From Bryoerythrophyllum caledonicum (taxonomy: Eukaryota; Streptophyta; Bryopsida; Pottiales; Pottiaceae): 64,000 nucleotides of DNA. Of the stretch, positions 1-11,786 are shown in pieces. Every line of letters begins with the position of its first letter. Positions within the stretch are counted from its first letter, which is position 1. The notes below the pieces were generated by a model. That model saw only the letters and a program-made list of their open reading frames with translations, did no database searches and had not been told where the DNA came from. The translations under genes were made by a program, and so were the position numbers. The DNA is taken from positions 5,566,417 through 5,630,416 of the forward strand of contig OZ020524.1 in NCBI GenBank assembly GCA_963971425.1. The letters are read 5' to 3'.

Positions 1-75
1 ACGCACTATCCTTACAAAAACTCTTCTTTGTGAAATACTTTCAAACTAAATAAAGCAGAAGACGGAAAGCGGGGA

Positions 76-77
<2 letters not shown>

Positions 78-110
<33 letters not shown>
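78..110. repeat. (AG)n microsatellite
   Basis: An uninterrupted AG dinucleotide run of about 16 units. Positions 1-479 around it hold no supportable gene. Confidence 0.9.
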
Positions 111-111
<1 letters not shown>

Positions 112-479
112 AAAAGACGACAAAGAAGAATGGTGGCACCTTCCTTTTTCTAACCCCTCTTATATCCGAGGCAACGTACGGACAACCGCCGGACAACTTC
201 GGGCTCATGATGTCAGTTCCGGATCTAGATGTCATCCGGAATATTTTGGACTTCTCGGGATTGCTCCGGACGTCGAGTTTCCAAGAAAGTACTCAGATAA
301 CACTATTTAACAATGTCGGTTAGGCCGATAGTCCTCATTTCTTATTTCTACCTAATTGTACTATTTTGCACTACTCTATTCACTACTTTTTTGAATTTTC
401 CTTTTTTTACTGGATTTCAAGGCTATATCCGGAACCTTGTTGGACCAGATTCCCACAAAGCCGGAATTATTTTGCCTGT

Positions 480-1960
480 GAAATATTGTTGAACCAACAC
501 CTATTGATGTTGACTTCGACAACCAAGTGCGCATTGCAACTATTGAGGATCATGTGGCCCTTGACATCAAGCGTTGCCTCCGTGAAGACATCAAATTTAA
601 GATGGAGGGAGATCTTTTATATTTTAAAGAACGCCTATTTATCCCTGAAGGTCCGACACGACTTTGTGACCTTTCATCCTGTCATGACTTCCCAACTACG
701 GTCATTTTGGATACCTTTGGAACTTCTTTCCAAAGATTTTTGGTGGCCCCAAATGTGAAAAGATGTGAAGAATTTTGTTACTTCTTGTGATATTTGTTCA
801 AGATCCAAGAATCCTCGACATCGCCCTTACGAACTTCTACAACCATTGCTTATTCTGCATAGACCTTGGTCTTTGGTATCTATAGACTTCATTACAGATC
901 TGTTGCCATTAAATTCATTGGACTACATTTTGTTGTGGTGGATCCGTTTACTAAGATGGCACATTATGTCCCTTGCAAGAAGTCTTCAGCAAATGAAGAC
1001 ATGGCAAGACTATTTATTGATATTGTGTATCGATATCATGGTCTAGCAGACAATATGGTTTTTGATCAGGGAACCCAATTTGTATCGAAGTTTTAGAGAT
1101 CTCTTTTTGAGATATTGAATGTGGATATCGAACTTTCTTCAGTTTTTCATCCTCAAATTGACAGCCAAATAGAACGGGTTAATCAAGTTCTTGAGCAATA
1201 TTAACAATGCACCATCAACAACCAACACGACAATTGGACTGCATACTTGCCGTTAGCAGAGTTTGCATATATCAATACTCTTCGTGCTTCAACTCAGCAA
1301 ATGCCAATTTATTCCAACTATGGTTGTCACTCAAAAATTGATCTGTTGAGTTCACCAGCAAATAGTAATCCGGCAGCTGATGACTTTGCAATGTTACTAT
1401 CGCAAATTCAAGATGATTTGAAGATTCAACTCCAATCGGCCCAAGAATCTTATAAGACATCTGCAAACAAGTTTTGCAATCAAGAACCTGATTTTCAAGT
1501 TGGAAATAAAGTATGGCTTCTATGACCGAATATCAAGACCAAGCGGCTAAGTGACAAGTTGGACTACTGGAGATTGAGACCATTCCTCATCCAGAAGCAA
1601 ATCAATTTAGTGGCATATCGACTTGAGCTACCAACTCGCATGAAAGTACATCCAGTCTTCCATGTCTCTCTTTTAGTACCTTATCGGTAGTCGTCTTTTC
1701 CAAGAAGTATACAACAACCGCCACCAAGTGTTGAAATTGAAAACGACGAAGAATACGAGGTGGAAAAAGTATTGGACTCACGACAAAGGTGGGGCAAGTT
1801 GGAGTATTTGGTGCACTGGAGTGGTTATGATACTAACGAACGGACATGGAAACTAGTCGAGAATCTTGCAAAAGTGCCAAAATAGGTACATGAATTTCAT
1901 CAATTTTATCTGAATAAGCCTAGGGCTCCTTTTGGGACTCGTCACTTGAGAGAAGTGTTA
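480..1960 (+). pseudogene. Degenerate Ty3/gypsy chromovirus pol 3' end: integrase plus chromodomain
   Basis: This is the 3' end of an LTR-retrotransposon polyprotein, read across several frames and stops. In order it shows an integrase zinc-binding remnant (CDICSRSK near 787-810), the start of the catalytic core (SIDFITDLLP near 880), the VVDPFTKMAHYVP stretch (about 940), the DQGTQFVSKF catalytic block (1065-1093, ended by a TAG at 1094) and HPQIDSQIERVNQ (about 1150). After these come the LAEFAYN-like block at 1252 and a C-terminal chromodomain (EYEVEKVLDSR ... LEYLVHWSGY, about 1752-1830). Frame changes near 780-940 and stops at 1094, 1202, 1523, 1688 and 1883 show it is dead. Reverse transcriptase, protease and gag are absent, so either it was truncated or the rest lies left of the window. 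The chromodomain places it among chromoviruses. Confidence 0.88.
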
Positions 1961-3844
1961 TGTAAGAGACACAACCTTTGGAACCTCCTAGATTACTTTT
2001 ACTAAATTAGAGTTCCTTTTACTTTAGAACATCTTTTACTTTATTATTTGATTTGCTTCCCTTTTACTTTAGGTTACGCTACATAGAGGGGTTGAGGTTG
2101 AAGAGTTTTTCACTCTTGACTATACATCTCCTGGAGCCATCGCTCACCCCTCTTGTTGTTTTTGTGTACTCATTTTGTTAATCCAAATTCATATCACTTT
2201 TCCTCTCGAAACGTTTTCTAGTTTCCAAAGTTCTTGTTTGGTATTCTTGTGTCCCTGACACTTTTATAAGATGATGCGGTAAACCATTTGTGAACTTTGA
2301 CTATACGGATTGAAAGACAATTGCAATCAAAGTGAAAAAAATTGTCCCTCCAAATAGACACTTGGTCCTTTGGGGGTTAATGTCTAATAGGAATCAATTC
2401 AAATATATCATACACATGGGAATTGTGTGTTTTGCTTTAGCTCCCAAAGACCCAAAGTCTTGAGGCGAGCTTTTGCAAATCTTGAGCACTTTACCATGAT
2501 CACAACTTATATTTCTTCTTATAGAAATTTTGTATAGAGATGCAAGAAGATAAGAGCTACTTGAAAATATAATGATCTATTCTCATTGGACCTATAAAAA
2601 ATTAATTATGCCATCTATAAAAAACATTGTTTAAAAGGGGACACATCAGCGAAATACAAAAACGTTTGTTACAAACCCTTTACTAAATATGAGCTTTGTG
2701 ATGCAAGTAAGTGATATTATCATATTTAAGATTGTAAATAAAACATTCTATACACTAAAACCTTCACTCAAAGTTGTGTCCAAGTTTTCTCACCTCGTTC
2801 AAACAAGGTGTAGAAGAACAATCTCATTTCCTCATAAAAATCAGAGAACATGATGTTTTCTCATTTTGGTTTTCGAACTTAAAGAACAAACATGAACCTT
2901 AGTTTCGACATTTTGGAAAATTAAAATACATAAAAATGGATCCATTAGAAAGAAAATCATGTTTTAGCGATTTTCAAACCTCCCTTCATTCCTTAATTTA
3001 ATCCTTTACCGCATAAGTCGACCATGAGAGCGTGGGAGAATCTATATAGGTAATAGGTTAAACAAAACATCATCTACAAAGTGGGTATAATTCAGTCCAT
3101 GAATTGTGTGTTCATCAATCACAATACGATTATTGTGTTCCACATGTGAAAAGGTCTAATGACAATGAAAATGATTGAAAAAGTAGCGGAAAGGTTCAAA
3201 GCTTCTCTGAATATTCCGGAGTCAAAACCTGCAGCGGCAGGTCCATAGTTCTAATTGAATAGGTCAATGCTGAAGTCCTGGATCACAATGTCTCTCTGTA
3301 CAACATTTCGACGTTCTGCGAGTATCCCTAAATATTAGTTTATTCAACATTCTAGAATTCTACAGTATAACCGTAAGCAGAGACAAGTGGTGTTGGAAGT
3401 CATTGAACCTCATTCGCAACTTCTGAGCGTTGGGGTTGCCGGCCTTGCTGAGTCCCTTGTAAGAGCATGACCCGATCATGCTTTCACGCCGTTCAGGACT
3501 TCACTTGATCCGACAGAAGCATACTGCCGATGCGGAGTAGAGGACTTAGCCCGATGCTCCGGCGCTCTGTTAGTCATCTCTCCACTCTTGCTCTATTTTG
3601 CCAATCTATCATGTCTAGAGTTGCCGCTCCAGAACAGTTGCGTGCCGCTGCTGGTCAATCGGTAAGTGGTTAGTACCTAGCTTTTAGCAATCTCTCGCTA
3701 GTTGCCAGGAAGTGTGTGAATTGCAGTACTGAGTGGTGGTGAGGTCTATCATGTGTATCATGTTTAGGGTGAAAGTGGGTTTTCTTTTCTGTTGGTCATG
3801 AGGATTTGTTGTGTCTGTTGGTCGTGAGGATGTGGAGAACGTTA
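1961..3844. other. Spacer: possible 3' LTR of the chromovirus, then AT-rich DNA
   Basis: A TGTTATGTAAGAGACAC stretch at about 1957 follows a purine-rich GAGAGAAG and could be the start of a 3' LTR. No matching 5' LTR lies in the window, so this is a guess. A copy of a dispersed repeat lies at 2261-2385. I see no gene in the remainder. Confidence 0.4.
2261..2385 (+). repeat. Dispersed repeat family copy
   Basis: The segment carries GATGATGCGGTAAA, a GGATTGAAAGACAATTGCAA block, AAGTGAAAAAAATTGTCC and ends with GACACTTGGTCCTTTGGGGG. The same ordered blocks recur at 40785-40915 and 41270-41370. Weaker copies lie near 12440, 13195, 14225 and 42850. There is no coding capacity; it may be a non-autonomous element or an LTR end. 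Confidence 0.75.
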
Positions 3845-4012
3845 TACCGACAATCGTGTCTTAAGCTTTACCGACAATCGTGTCTTAAGCTTTACCGACA
3901 ATCGTGTCTTAAGCTTTACCGACAATCGTGACTTAAGCTTAGCCGACAATCGTGTCTTAGGTTTTACCGACGATCGTGTCTTAGGTCTTACGGACTATCA
4001 TGTCCTAGGTTT
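3845..4012. repeat. 24-bp tandem repeat, about 7 copies
   Basis: Seven head-to-tail 24-mers with consensus TACCGACAATCGTGTCTTAA plus GCTT. The first three are identical and the later four diverge step by step, for example CTTAGG for CTTAAG. A further TTACCGACAA occurs at 4031. There are no spacers, so it is a minisatellite and not a CRISPR array. Confidence 0.92.
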
Positions 4013-4550
4013 CTCAGATGAAAATCGCGCTTACCGACAACTAACCCTTTTGAAGGATTCATTGTCGGAGAGTTCTGGAACATCTTATTTCTGGATAAAG
4101 TTATAGAGAGAAGAGTACCACATGGGAATCGGGCAATGGATGGGTTTATGGGTTTGCTCTTAAGATGTAACGTTGTAGTGCCGAGAGTGTGAGCTTTGTG
4201 GACTGAATCTTTTCCATGGTTTTCTAACTATGGCGTAGGTTTTCTAAGATATTCAACCCAGCTAGTGGCAAATGTGTGTTGAGAAGCTTACGAGCATATG
4301 TGTTATTGCCACCGTTGTCTGTACAGGAGCTTAGGTTGCAGGTTTCTTCGCGATTCCTTTTGCGATTCCCTTCTGCTGCCAACGAGGTATTGTTGTGACT
4401 AGTGTTGCTTCATTTCTCTGTCGAAGATGGCTCGGCCATCAATGAAACACTGCATTTCATGTTGAGAGATCCATCTGTTTAAGCATATGTGTGCTGTTAT
4501 TTCTATCTTTAATTTGTTGCGGTAGCACACAAATTGTTGTTATTCCTTAG

Positions 4551-4686
4551 GAACGTTTGTAGATCCGGCAAATCTTGGAGAAGGTTGATCGTATTTTGTG
4601 CTGCAGATACTGAAAATTGTGTTGGCTTTGAGCTACTTCCTTGCGATCATATTCCTGAAGTCATCGAGATGTTGTTTGAGCTTAAG
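4551..4686 (+). other. Candidate orphan exon upstream of the TNL gene
   Basis: An open frame of 45 codons, with an acceptor-like TTCCTTAG before it and an AAG|GTGCGT donor-like end, reads through FCAADTENCVGFELL and PCDHIPEVIEMLFELK. The composition looks protein-like, but I do not recognise it. I could not join it in phase with a start codon upstream or with the TIR exon downstream. It may be a remnant or part of a 5' transcript. Confidence 0.25.
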
Positions 4687-5400
4687 GTGCGTGCTTTCTT
4701 CTTCTTACAGACACCGCAATTATACACCAATTTGAACATGTGATGTGAAGGCAGCTGTTTCCCTAGTTGTCAAAAAAATGATATAAAAGCATGACAGTTG
4801 TTATTCAGTTTTGGCGAGTTCTACCTGCATCCTATGTAACTTGCATCTTGCACAATCGCTGCCTCTTATTTCACGGTGTCTAAAATATGATGGTGACACA
4901 ATTTTTGCAGGCACCCGTTTGAGCCCCTGTCCATAAGGTTTATCAGTACAAGTACAAGCACATTGGGCAAAGTTGATGACAACAATGCCGTCTTCACAGG
5001 TTGACAACATTGTTTGTTTGCCTACAACTGCCCTAGTATCGCCTGAGTATTACCTATATCTATCATCATCATCCGAGAATTGCTTATTGCAAACTGCCAT
5101 GGGTTCCTTGTGAAGAGGATCAGTTTCCAGCAATTTTCATCAATTTTCAACGTAGTCACCAGAAAATAAGCAAGACCTGAAGTACCGTGTGAGAAATATG
5201 GAGCAGAAGTGTAGTGGCATGGGAAAGAGGGAGACATGACAAGAGGAGGGAGCCACAAGGGAAGAGGAAGGAGGCATAGTCTTCAGAATGAAGCGGAGCC
5301 AGGATGTAGAGGACTTTTGGTTGTGCTTTCTAGGAACCTGTAGTGAAGTTCCCGTGGGCTTTATAACCATGTAGTGTTGGGAGTGCGTCTCCCCAACACG

Positions 5401-8400
5401 ATGGGTACCACCAGCAAAATGGTGGATACAATCTTTCCAGGCGAAGGACAAGGACATGAGCAGATGGACTTTGGGACATTGTCCAAGTATGATGTGTTCT
5501 TGAACCACCGGGGACCTGATTTGAAGAAGACCTTTGTTTCGCATTTGAATAAGGCACTTCGTTTTGCAGGTTGTGAGCCTTTTTTGGATGCGAAGTCACT
5601 TGTGAAAGGGAAATGTGCATCCAAATCGATCAACGAGGCCCTCATTGGTGTTCGTGTGCATGTTGCAATATTCTCGCGGGGGTATGCTGAATCCAAATAT
5701 TGTCTCAATGAGCTTTGTGACATGTTGGCGAGTCAAAAGCCTTTCATTCCAGTGTTTTATGATGTTGAGCCGGAGAACTTGCGGTGGACGGAGGTGGGAC
5801 CATTTGCTGAGGGATTTCGTAAGCATTTGGGAAAAGGGCGAGATGGTGATGTGATTCGATGGAAAGCAGCTTTATTACAAGCTGCTGATATAACTGGATT
5901 CAGGCTGGTGGATTGTGGCAAGTAAGTTGTTCTCAAGCCTGATGTGTTTGTCCCTATTCTAGATTGATTACGTACCAGATGATATGAATGATATTGGTAT
6001 GACTTCATTGCAAATGATTTCATTATGCTTCTATTTGAGCATTTATAAGAGAACTATTGGCTTCTAATGTGATTAAGGGCTTTGACAGCGATACAGTCAA
6101 GTTGGAAGAGAAGATAGTTGGTGCAGTAATGAATGCCTTGCCCACACCTTTTCCATTGGTACCTGCTCGCCATCCAGTGGGTATGAAGGAACGAGCGAAG
6201 AATGTGATTGATATGTTGCACAAGATGGGAGACAATGTTGGAGTGATGGGGATTTGTGGCATGGGTGGAATTGGGAAGACAACCCTCGCAAAGGAAGTGT
6301 TCAACCGTGAGCATTCAAGGTTTGGTTCTTGGTCTTTTTTAAGCGATGTGAAGGAAGCAAAGGGTGTTGCTATCATGGACCTCCAAATGAAGTTGGTGAC
6401 TGACTTATGTCGAGTGGATTCTAAGAAGATGCATTGGGATTCAATTGGTTGGTTTGATCGCATTCGTAAGCATAAGCAGAAAGTGTTCATTTTGATCGAT
6501 GATATAAGCAGGAGGCAACAATTTGATGATTTGATTCCTGATGTGAAAGACCTTCCTTTTGGAAGTCGAGTGGTTATTACATCTCGAGAGATTGGTGTAT
6601 TGAAGAATATCATGTTGGATGTACCTCAAAGTGCACTATATGATGTACCAGAGCTCAATTTTCCAAATTCCATGGAGCTATTTCTACAGTGTTCATTTCA
6701 GAGAAGCAAGATTGATGATGTGGATGTTGGTTTTCATGATTTCATCAAGCATATAACAAGAGCATGTGGTGGATTGCCACTGGCATTGGAAGTCATGGGA
6801 GGGTTATTATCAGATAAGAAGAACCTCTCCATCCACAAGAGATTTTGGCAAGATGCAATCTTGGCCCTACAAAAAGATGGAGATATAATGACAAGTCTTC
6901 AACTAAGTTATGACAGCTTGGGAGAAGATGAGAAATGCATGTTTTTGGACATTGCTTGCTTCATACTTGGCCATCCTGAGAGGATAGCCATTGAGGTTTG
7001 GAATTCAAATGATCCGTATGGATCATCAAGTTGGGTGTTGAGCAAATTGATTGGTAAATGTTTGGTGAAAATCGTCGATAGCGAGCTTAGCATGCATGAC
7101 CTTTTGCGAGATATGGGACGCAATGTAGTACTGCAAAAATCATCACGTAGACCAGAATTGCAAAGCCATGTATGGGACTCTTCAGTTGCTGTGAAGGTGC
7201 TCCAAAAAAAGCAGGTAAGATTTTTGAAATGCAATGCTTTTACTTCATTTGAAGCATGACCATGAAGGATATAATTATACTATATTGCTAAATGCTTGAA
7301 AATGATTTGTGAGAAACTCAATTTGGAACTTTGGAGATTGAGTGTTCGTGAACAATCTCTTGTATGGTCTAGTAGCTAACTCATGGGTTGCATGTTTAGG
7401 GTTCGGACAAAGTCTTGGCGCTCACCGTAGTTGGCAAGAAATGTGACACAACTTGCAAAGCAGAATTGTATGCAAGAATGAGGGAATTGAGATACCTCCG
7501 GTTGGATGGTTGCCCTGTGGATGGGGACTTTTCAGAATGGTGTGAAGAATTGAGGTGGTTGCAATGGAGATACATGCCTTACAAAGAAATGCCTTCAAGC
7601 TTGACATTACCGAACGTAGCTGTTCTAGATCTTGGGAACAGTGACTCCCTCACTTGTGTTTGGCCTATGGCCTTGGAATCTAGTGTAAGAATATTGTTAC
7701 ATTGTCGAATAGTCAGTAGGTGTTCAATGCATTGCTTCAGCAATATATCAAATGTTGGGATTGTATTGATGAATATTTGCTATAACAACCTCGGCTGTGT
7801 TTGTATTTTATGTATGTAGGCAAAGGAAGTTTGTTTGTATGTCAGGTGTCAACATGAGAGATATCTTTTCCAAGATCTCTTGCAAATGATTTGATATCTC
7901 TTTGGTGGCGTTGCAGATTCTAGCTTGCAAGGAGTTGCGAATGCTGATACTCAACAATTGCGGTGAACTGAAGGAGTTGCCTCAAGACATCAATAAGATG
8001 GTGAAACTGAAGTTTTTGAATTTGGAAGGATGTCGTTCTCTGAACAAACTACCAGGCGCTTTTGGTGACTTGACAGAACTTGACCACCTAAACTTAAAGG
8101 GATGTGGGTCGTTGAGTTCACTACCGGACTCCCTTGGTGACTTGACAAAACTCAACTACCTAAACCTATCAGGGTGTAAATCACTAGAATATTTGCCAGA
8201 TAGCATTGTGAAGCTCTTGGAACTTAGGGGATTATTTGTTTCCAGGTGTGATGGGTTAAAAAAGCTTCCGTTGGATTTTGGAATGCTTAAGAGCTTGGAA
8301 GTATTTGATGCCCGTGGTATTGCGTTGGAGGAACTTCCAAAGAGCTTCGGTTTACTTGAAAGCTTGAAGAAAGTTGATCTTCGGCTTTGTGGAAATCTGA

Positions 8401-11400
8401 GGGCTCTTAGCGAAAACTTTGGTTGCCTTAAGAATCTCCAATCACTTGACTTGGTTTTTTGTTTGAGGTTGATGAAGCTTCCAGACTCATTTTCTAAGTT
8501 GTCCAACTTGGTGAAACTGGACCTTTCTGGATGTGTGCTTCTTGAGGAGCTACCACCATCCATTCACAAGCTCAAGAAGTTGGAGAGGCTCACCATGGCA
8601 GCTACTGCAATGACGGAGCTTCCGGAGAAGTTTGACCAACTTTCGAGCTTGAAGTACCTTCAATTCGATGACTGTAGGCAGCTGCGAAACCTTGGTGAGA
8701 GGTTTGCCGACCTTGGTTGTCTTGAAACCCTCAAGTTATCTTATTGTAAGCGCTTGACGAAGTTGCCGGACTCATTTTTTGAGTTGTCCAACTTGAAGGA
8801 ATTGGCCCTTTCTGGATGTGAGCTTTTAGAAGATGTACCACCATCGATTCACGAGCTCAAGAAGTTGGAGAGCCTCACCATGGGAGGTGCTACAATGACA
8901 GAGCTTCCGGAGAAGTTTGAACAACTTCGAAGCCTGAAGTATCTCCGTTTTGATGGCTGCAGGCAGCTGCAAAACCTTGGTGAGAGATTTGGGTACCTTG
9001 GATGTCTAATCTCCCTCTCGTTATCAGGTTGTGAGAGTTTGACGAAGGTGTCGGACTCATTTTTTGACCTGTCCAGCTTGGAGGCATTGGACCTTTCTGG
9101 ATGTGAGCTTCTAGAGGATTTACCACCATCCATTCACAAGCTGAAGAAGTTGAAGAGACTCACTATGCAAGGCGTTGCAATGAAAGAACTTCCGGAGAAG
9201 TTTGAACAACTTCGAAGCCTCGAGTATATTGATTTCACAAATTGCAGGCAGCTGCGAAACCTTGGTGAGAGATTTGGCTACCTTGGATGTCTAGAAACCC
9301 TCAAGTTATCTGGTTGTGAGAGCTTGATGAAGTTGTCAGACTCATTGTGTGAGCTGTCCAACTTGGAGAAATTGGACCTTTCTGGATGTGAGCTTCTAGA
9401 GGATTTACCACCATCCATTCACAAGCTGAAGAAGCTGAAGAGACTCAGCATGCAAGGCGCTGCAATGAAAGAACTTCCAGAGAAGTTTGAACAACTTCGA
9501 AGCCTCGAGTATATTGATTTCACAAATTGCAGGCAGCTGCGAAACCTTGGTGAGAGATTTGGCTTCCTTGGATGTCTAAATACCCTCTCGTTATCCGGTT
9601 GTGAGAGCTTGATGAAGTTGCCGGACTCATTTTCTGAGTTGTCGAACTTGGAGAAATTGGACCTTTCTGAATGTGAGCTTCTAGAGGATTTACCACCATC
9701 CATTCACAAGCTGAAGAAGTTGGAGAGACTCACCATGCAAGGCGCTGCAATGAAAGAACTTCCAGAGAAGTTTGAACAACTTCGAAGCCTCGAGTATATT
9801 GATTTCACAAATTGCAGGCAGCTGCGATACCTTGGTGAGAGATTCGGCTCCCTTGGATGTCTAGAAACCCTCAAGTTATCTGGTTGTGAGAGCTTGATGA
9901 AGTTGCCGGACTCATTTTCTGAGCTGTCCAACTTGGTCGCATTGGACCTTTCTGGATGTGAGCTTCTAGAAGAATTACCACCATGCATTCACAAGCTGAA
10001 GAAGTTGAAGAAACTCGCCATGAAAGGCGCTGCAATGAAAGAACTTCCAGAGAAGTTTGAACAACTTCAAAGCCTCAAGTATATAGATTTCACAAATTGC
10101 AGGCAGCTGCGAAACCTTGGTGAGAGATTTGGCTTCCTTGGATGTCTAAATACCCTCAAGTTATCCGGTTGTGAGAGCTTGATGAAGTTGCCGGACTCAT
10201 TTTCTGAGTTGTCGAACTTGGAGAAATTGGACCTTTCTGAATGTGAGCTTCTAGAGGATTTACCACCATCCATTCACAAGCTGAAGAAGTTGGAGAGACT
10301 CACCATGCAAGGCGCTGCAATGAAAGAACTTCCAGAGAAGTTTGAACAACTTCGAAGCCTCGAGTATATTGATTTCACAAATTGCAGGCAGCTGCGATAC
10401 CTTGGTGAGAGATTCGGCTCCCTTGGATGTCTAGAAACCCTCAAGTTATCTGGTTGTGAGAGCTTGATGAAGTTGCCGGACTCATTTTCTGAGCTGTCCA
10501 ACTTGGTCGCATTGGACCTTTCTGGATGTGAGCTTCTAGAAGAATTACCACCATGCATTCACAAGCTGAAGAAGTTGAAGAAACTCGCCATGAAAGGCGC
10601 TGCAATGAAAGAACTTCCAGAGAAGTTTGAACAACTTCAAAGCCTCAAGTATATAGATTTCACAAATTGCAGGCAGCTTCGAAACCTTGGTGAGAGATTT
10701 GGCTTCCTTGGATGTCTAAATACCCTCAAGTTATCCGGTTGTGAGAGCTTGACGAAGTTGCCGGACTCATTTTCTGAGTTGTCGAACTTGGAGAAATTGG
10801 ACCTTTCTGGATGTGAGCTTCTAGAGGATTTACCACCATCCATTCACAAGCTTGAGAAGTTGAAGACACTCTCTATGCAAGGTGCTGCAATAAGGAAGTC
10901 CCAAAGAAGTTTGACCAGCTTCGGAACTTGATCAATGTTGATTTTCGGGACTGCAATCGGTTGCACACTCTGTGAGGATTTTGGTGGCCTTCGAAGACTT
11001 AAATGGCTTGATCTGCGTTGCTGTGAGAGATTGCTGAAGTTGCCTGATTCATTTTCACTCTTGAACAACTTAGAGGATTTGAACTTGTCTTGGTGTAAGG
11101 TATTGAGAAAGCTTCCTTCTTCAATCTCGGGTCTCAAGACGCTAAGAATATTACGCATGGGGAGCTCAGCATTGGAAGGGCTTCCTAAGGACTTTGGCCA
11201 GCTCCACAGATTGCAAACGGTTGATTTTAATAATTGCAAGCAATTGCAAAATCTTTGCGAGAATTTTGGCTCTCTTGGGAGTCTGCAAGAGCTGAATCGA
11301 ATGTTCTGTGAGAGCTTGAAGTTGTTGCCTGATTCGTTTGCAAGCTTGTCCAAGTTAGAGAAACTTAGCCTTTTCGGGTGCAAGGTGCTTCAGAAGTTGC

Positions 11401-11786
11401 CTCCTTCTGTTCACGGTCTCAGGAACTTGGGAATATTGCACATGGGAAGTACAGCATTGACAGAACTCCCAGTGGACTTTGGGCAGCTTCCCCGATTGAG
11501 AAAGGCTGATTTTCGGAGCTGCAAGCTGTTACAAACTTTGGGTGAAAGTTTCGGCAGCCTTACAAGGCTTTGCAAGCTCAACTTGGATGGTTGTGTGAGT
11601 TTGGAGGAGTTGCTAGAGTCATTTTCATGTTTGTCCAACTTGGAGGAATTGAGCATGGTTGGGTGCCAGCAGATTCAAAAGCTAACTTCTATCTACCGTC
11701 TGAAGCGTTTGAAAGTCAGCTTTGAGGAGCACGGCGAGAGAAGATCCTGGGCACAATCCGGTGTGGTTTATTCTACTTTATTATGA
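5401..11786 (+). CDS. TIR-NB-ARC-LRR (TNL) immune receptor gene, four exons, interrupted by an in-frame TGA
   Basis: Inferred exons are 5401-5921, 6050-7214, 7400-7684 and 7917-11786. Phases agree, giving about 1,946 codons if the stop at 10929-10931 is ignored and a 1,661-residue product if it is used. TIR, about residues 28-165: KYDVFLNHRG, the conserved Glu in CLNEL (residue 104), FIPVFYDVEPE. NB-ARC: P-loop GMGGIGKTT (from 244), kinase-2 KVFILIDD, RNBS-B GSRVVITSR, GLPL CGGLPLALEV, RNBS-D CMFLDIACF and an intact MHD (522-524). About 40 LRRs precede the stop and about a dozen follow it. TNLs sense pathogen effectors, and their TIR domains act as NADases. The start is the first ATG of the TIR exon. 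The LRR exon contains two small indels that make the stop, so the gene may be a pseudogene or encode a truncated receptor. Confidence 0.88.
8564..10843 (+). repeat. Eight tandem 285-bp (95-codon) LRR units inside the TNL exon 4
   Basis: Borders recur every 285 bp (8564, 8849, 9134, 9419, 9704, 9989, 10274, 10559). Each unit encodes four LRRs of 24+24+24+23 residues, beginning at the KKLERLTMQGAAMKELPEKF-type repeat. The last six units pair into 570-bp blocks. About 9541-10110 and 10111-10680 differ at only a few positions, for example CTCTCG versus CTCAAG near 9585/10157 and a G/T at 10109/10679. No length variation is seen between units. Confidence 0.93.

Noticed and set aside
3845-4012. CRISPR-like array
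   Set aside because: The 24-bp units are directly joined without spacers, and the DNA is plant nuclear.
8156-11383. Series of minus-strand open frames opposite the LRR exon
   Set aside because: They repeat every 285 bp only because the LRR repeat leaves the antisense frame open; composition is Ser/Asn/Arg-rich and has no family features.
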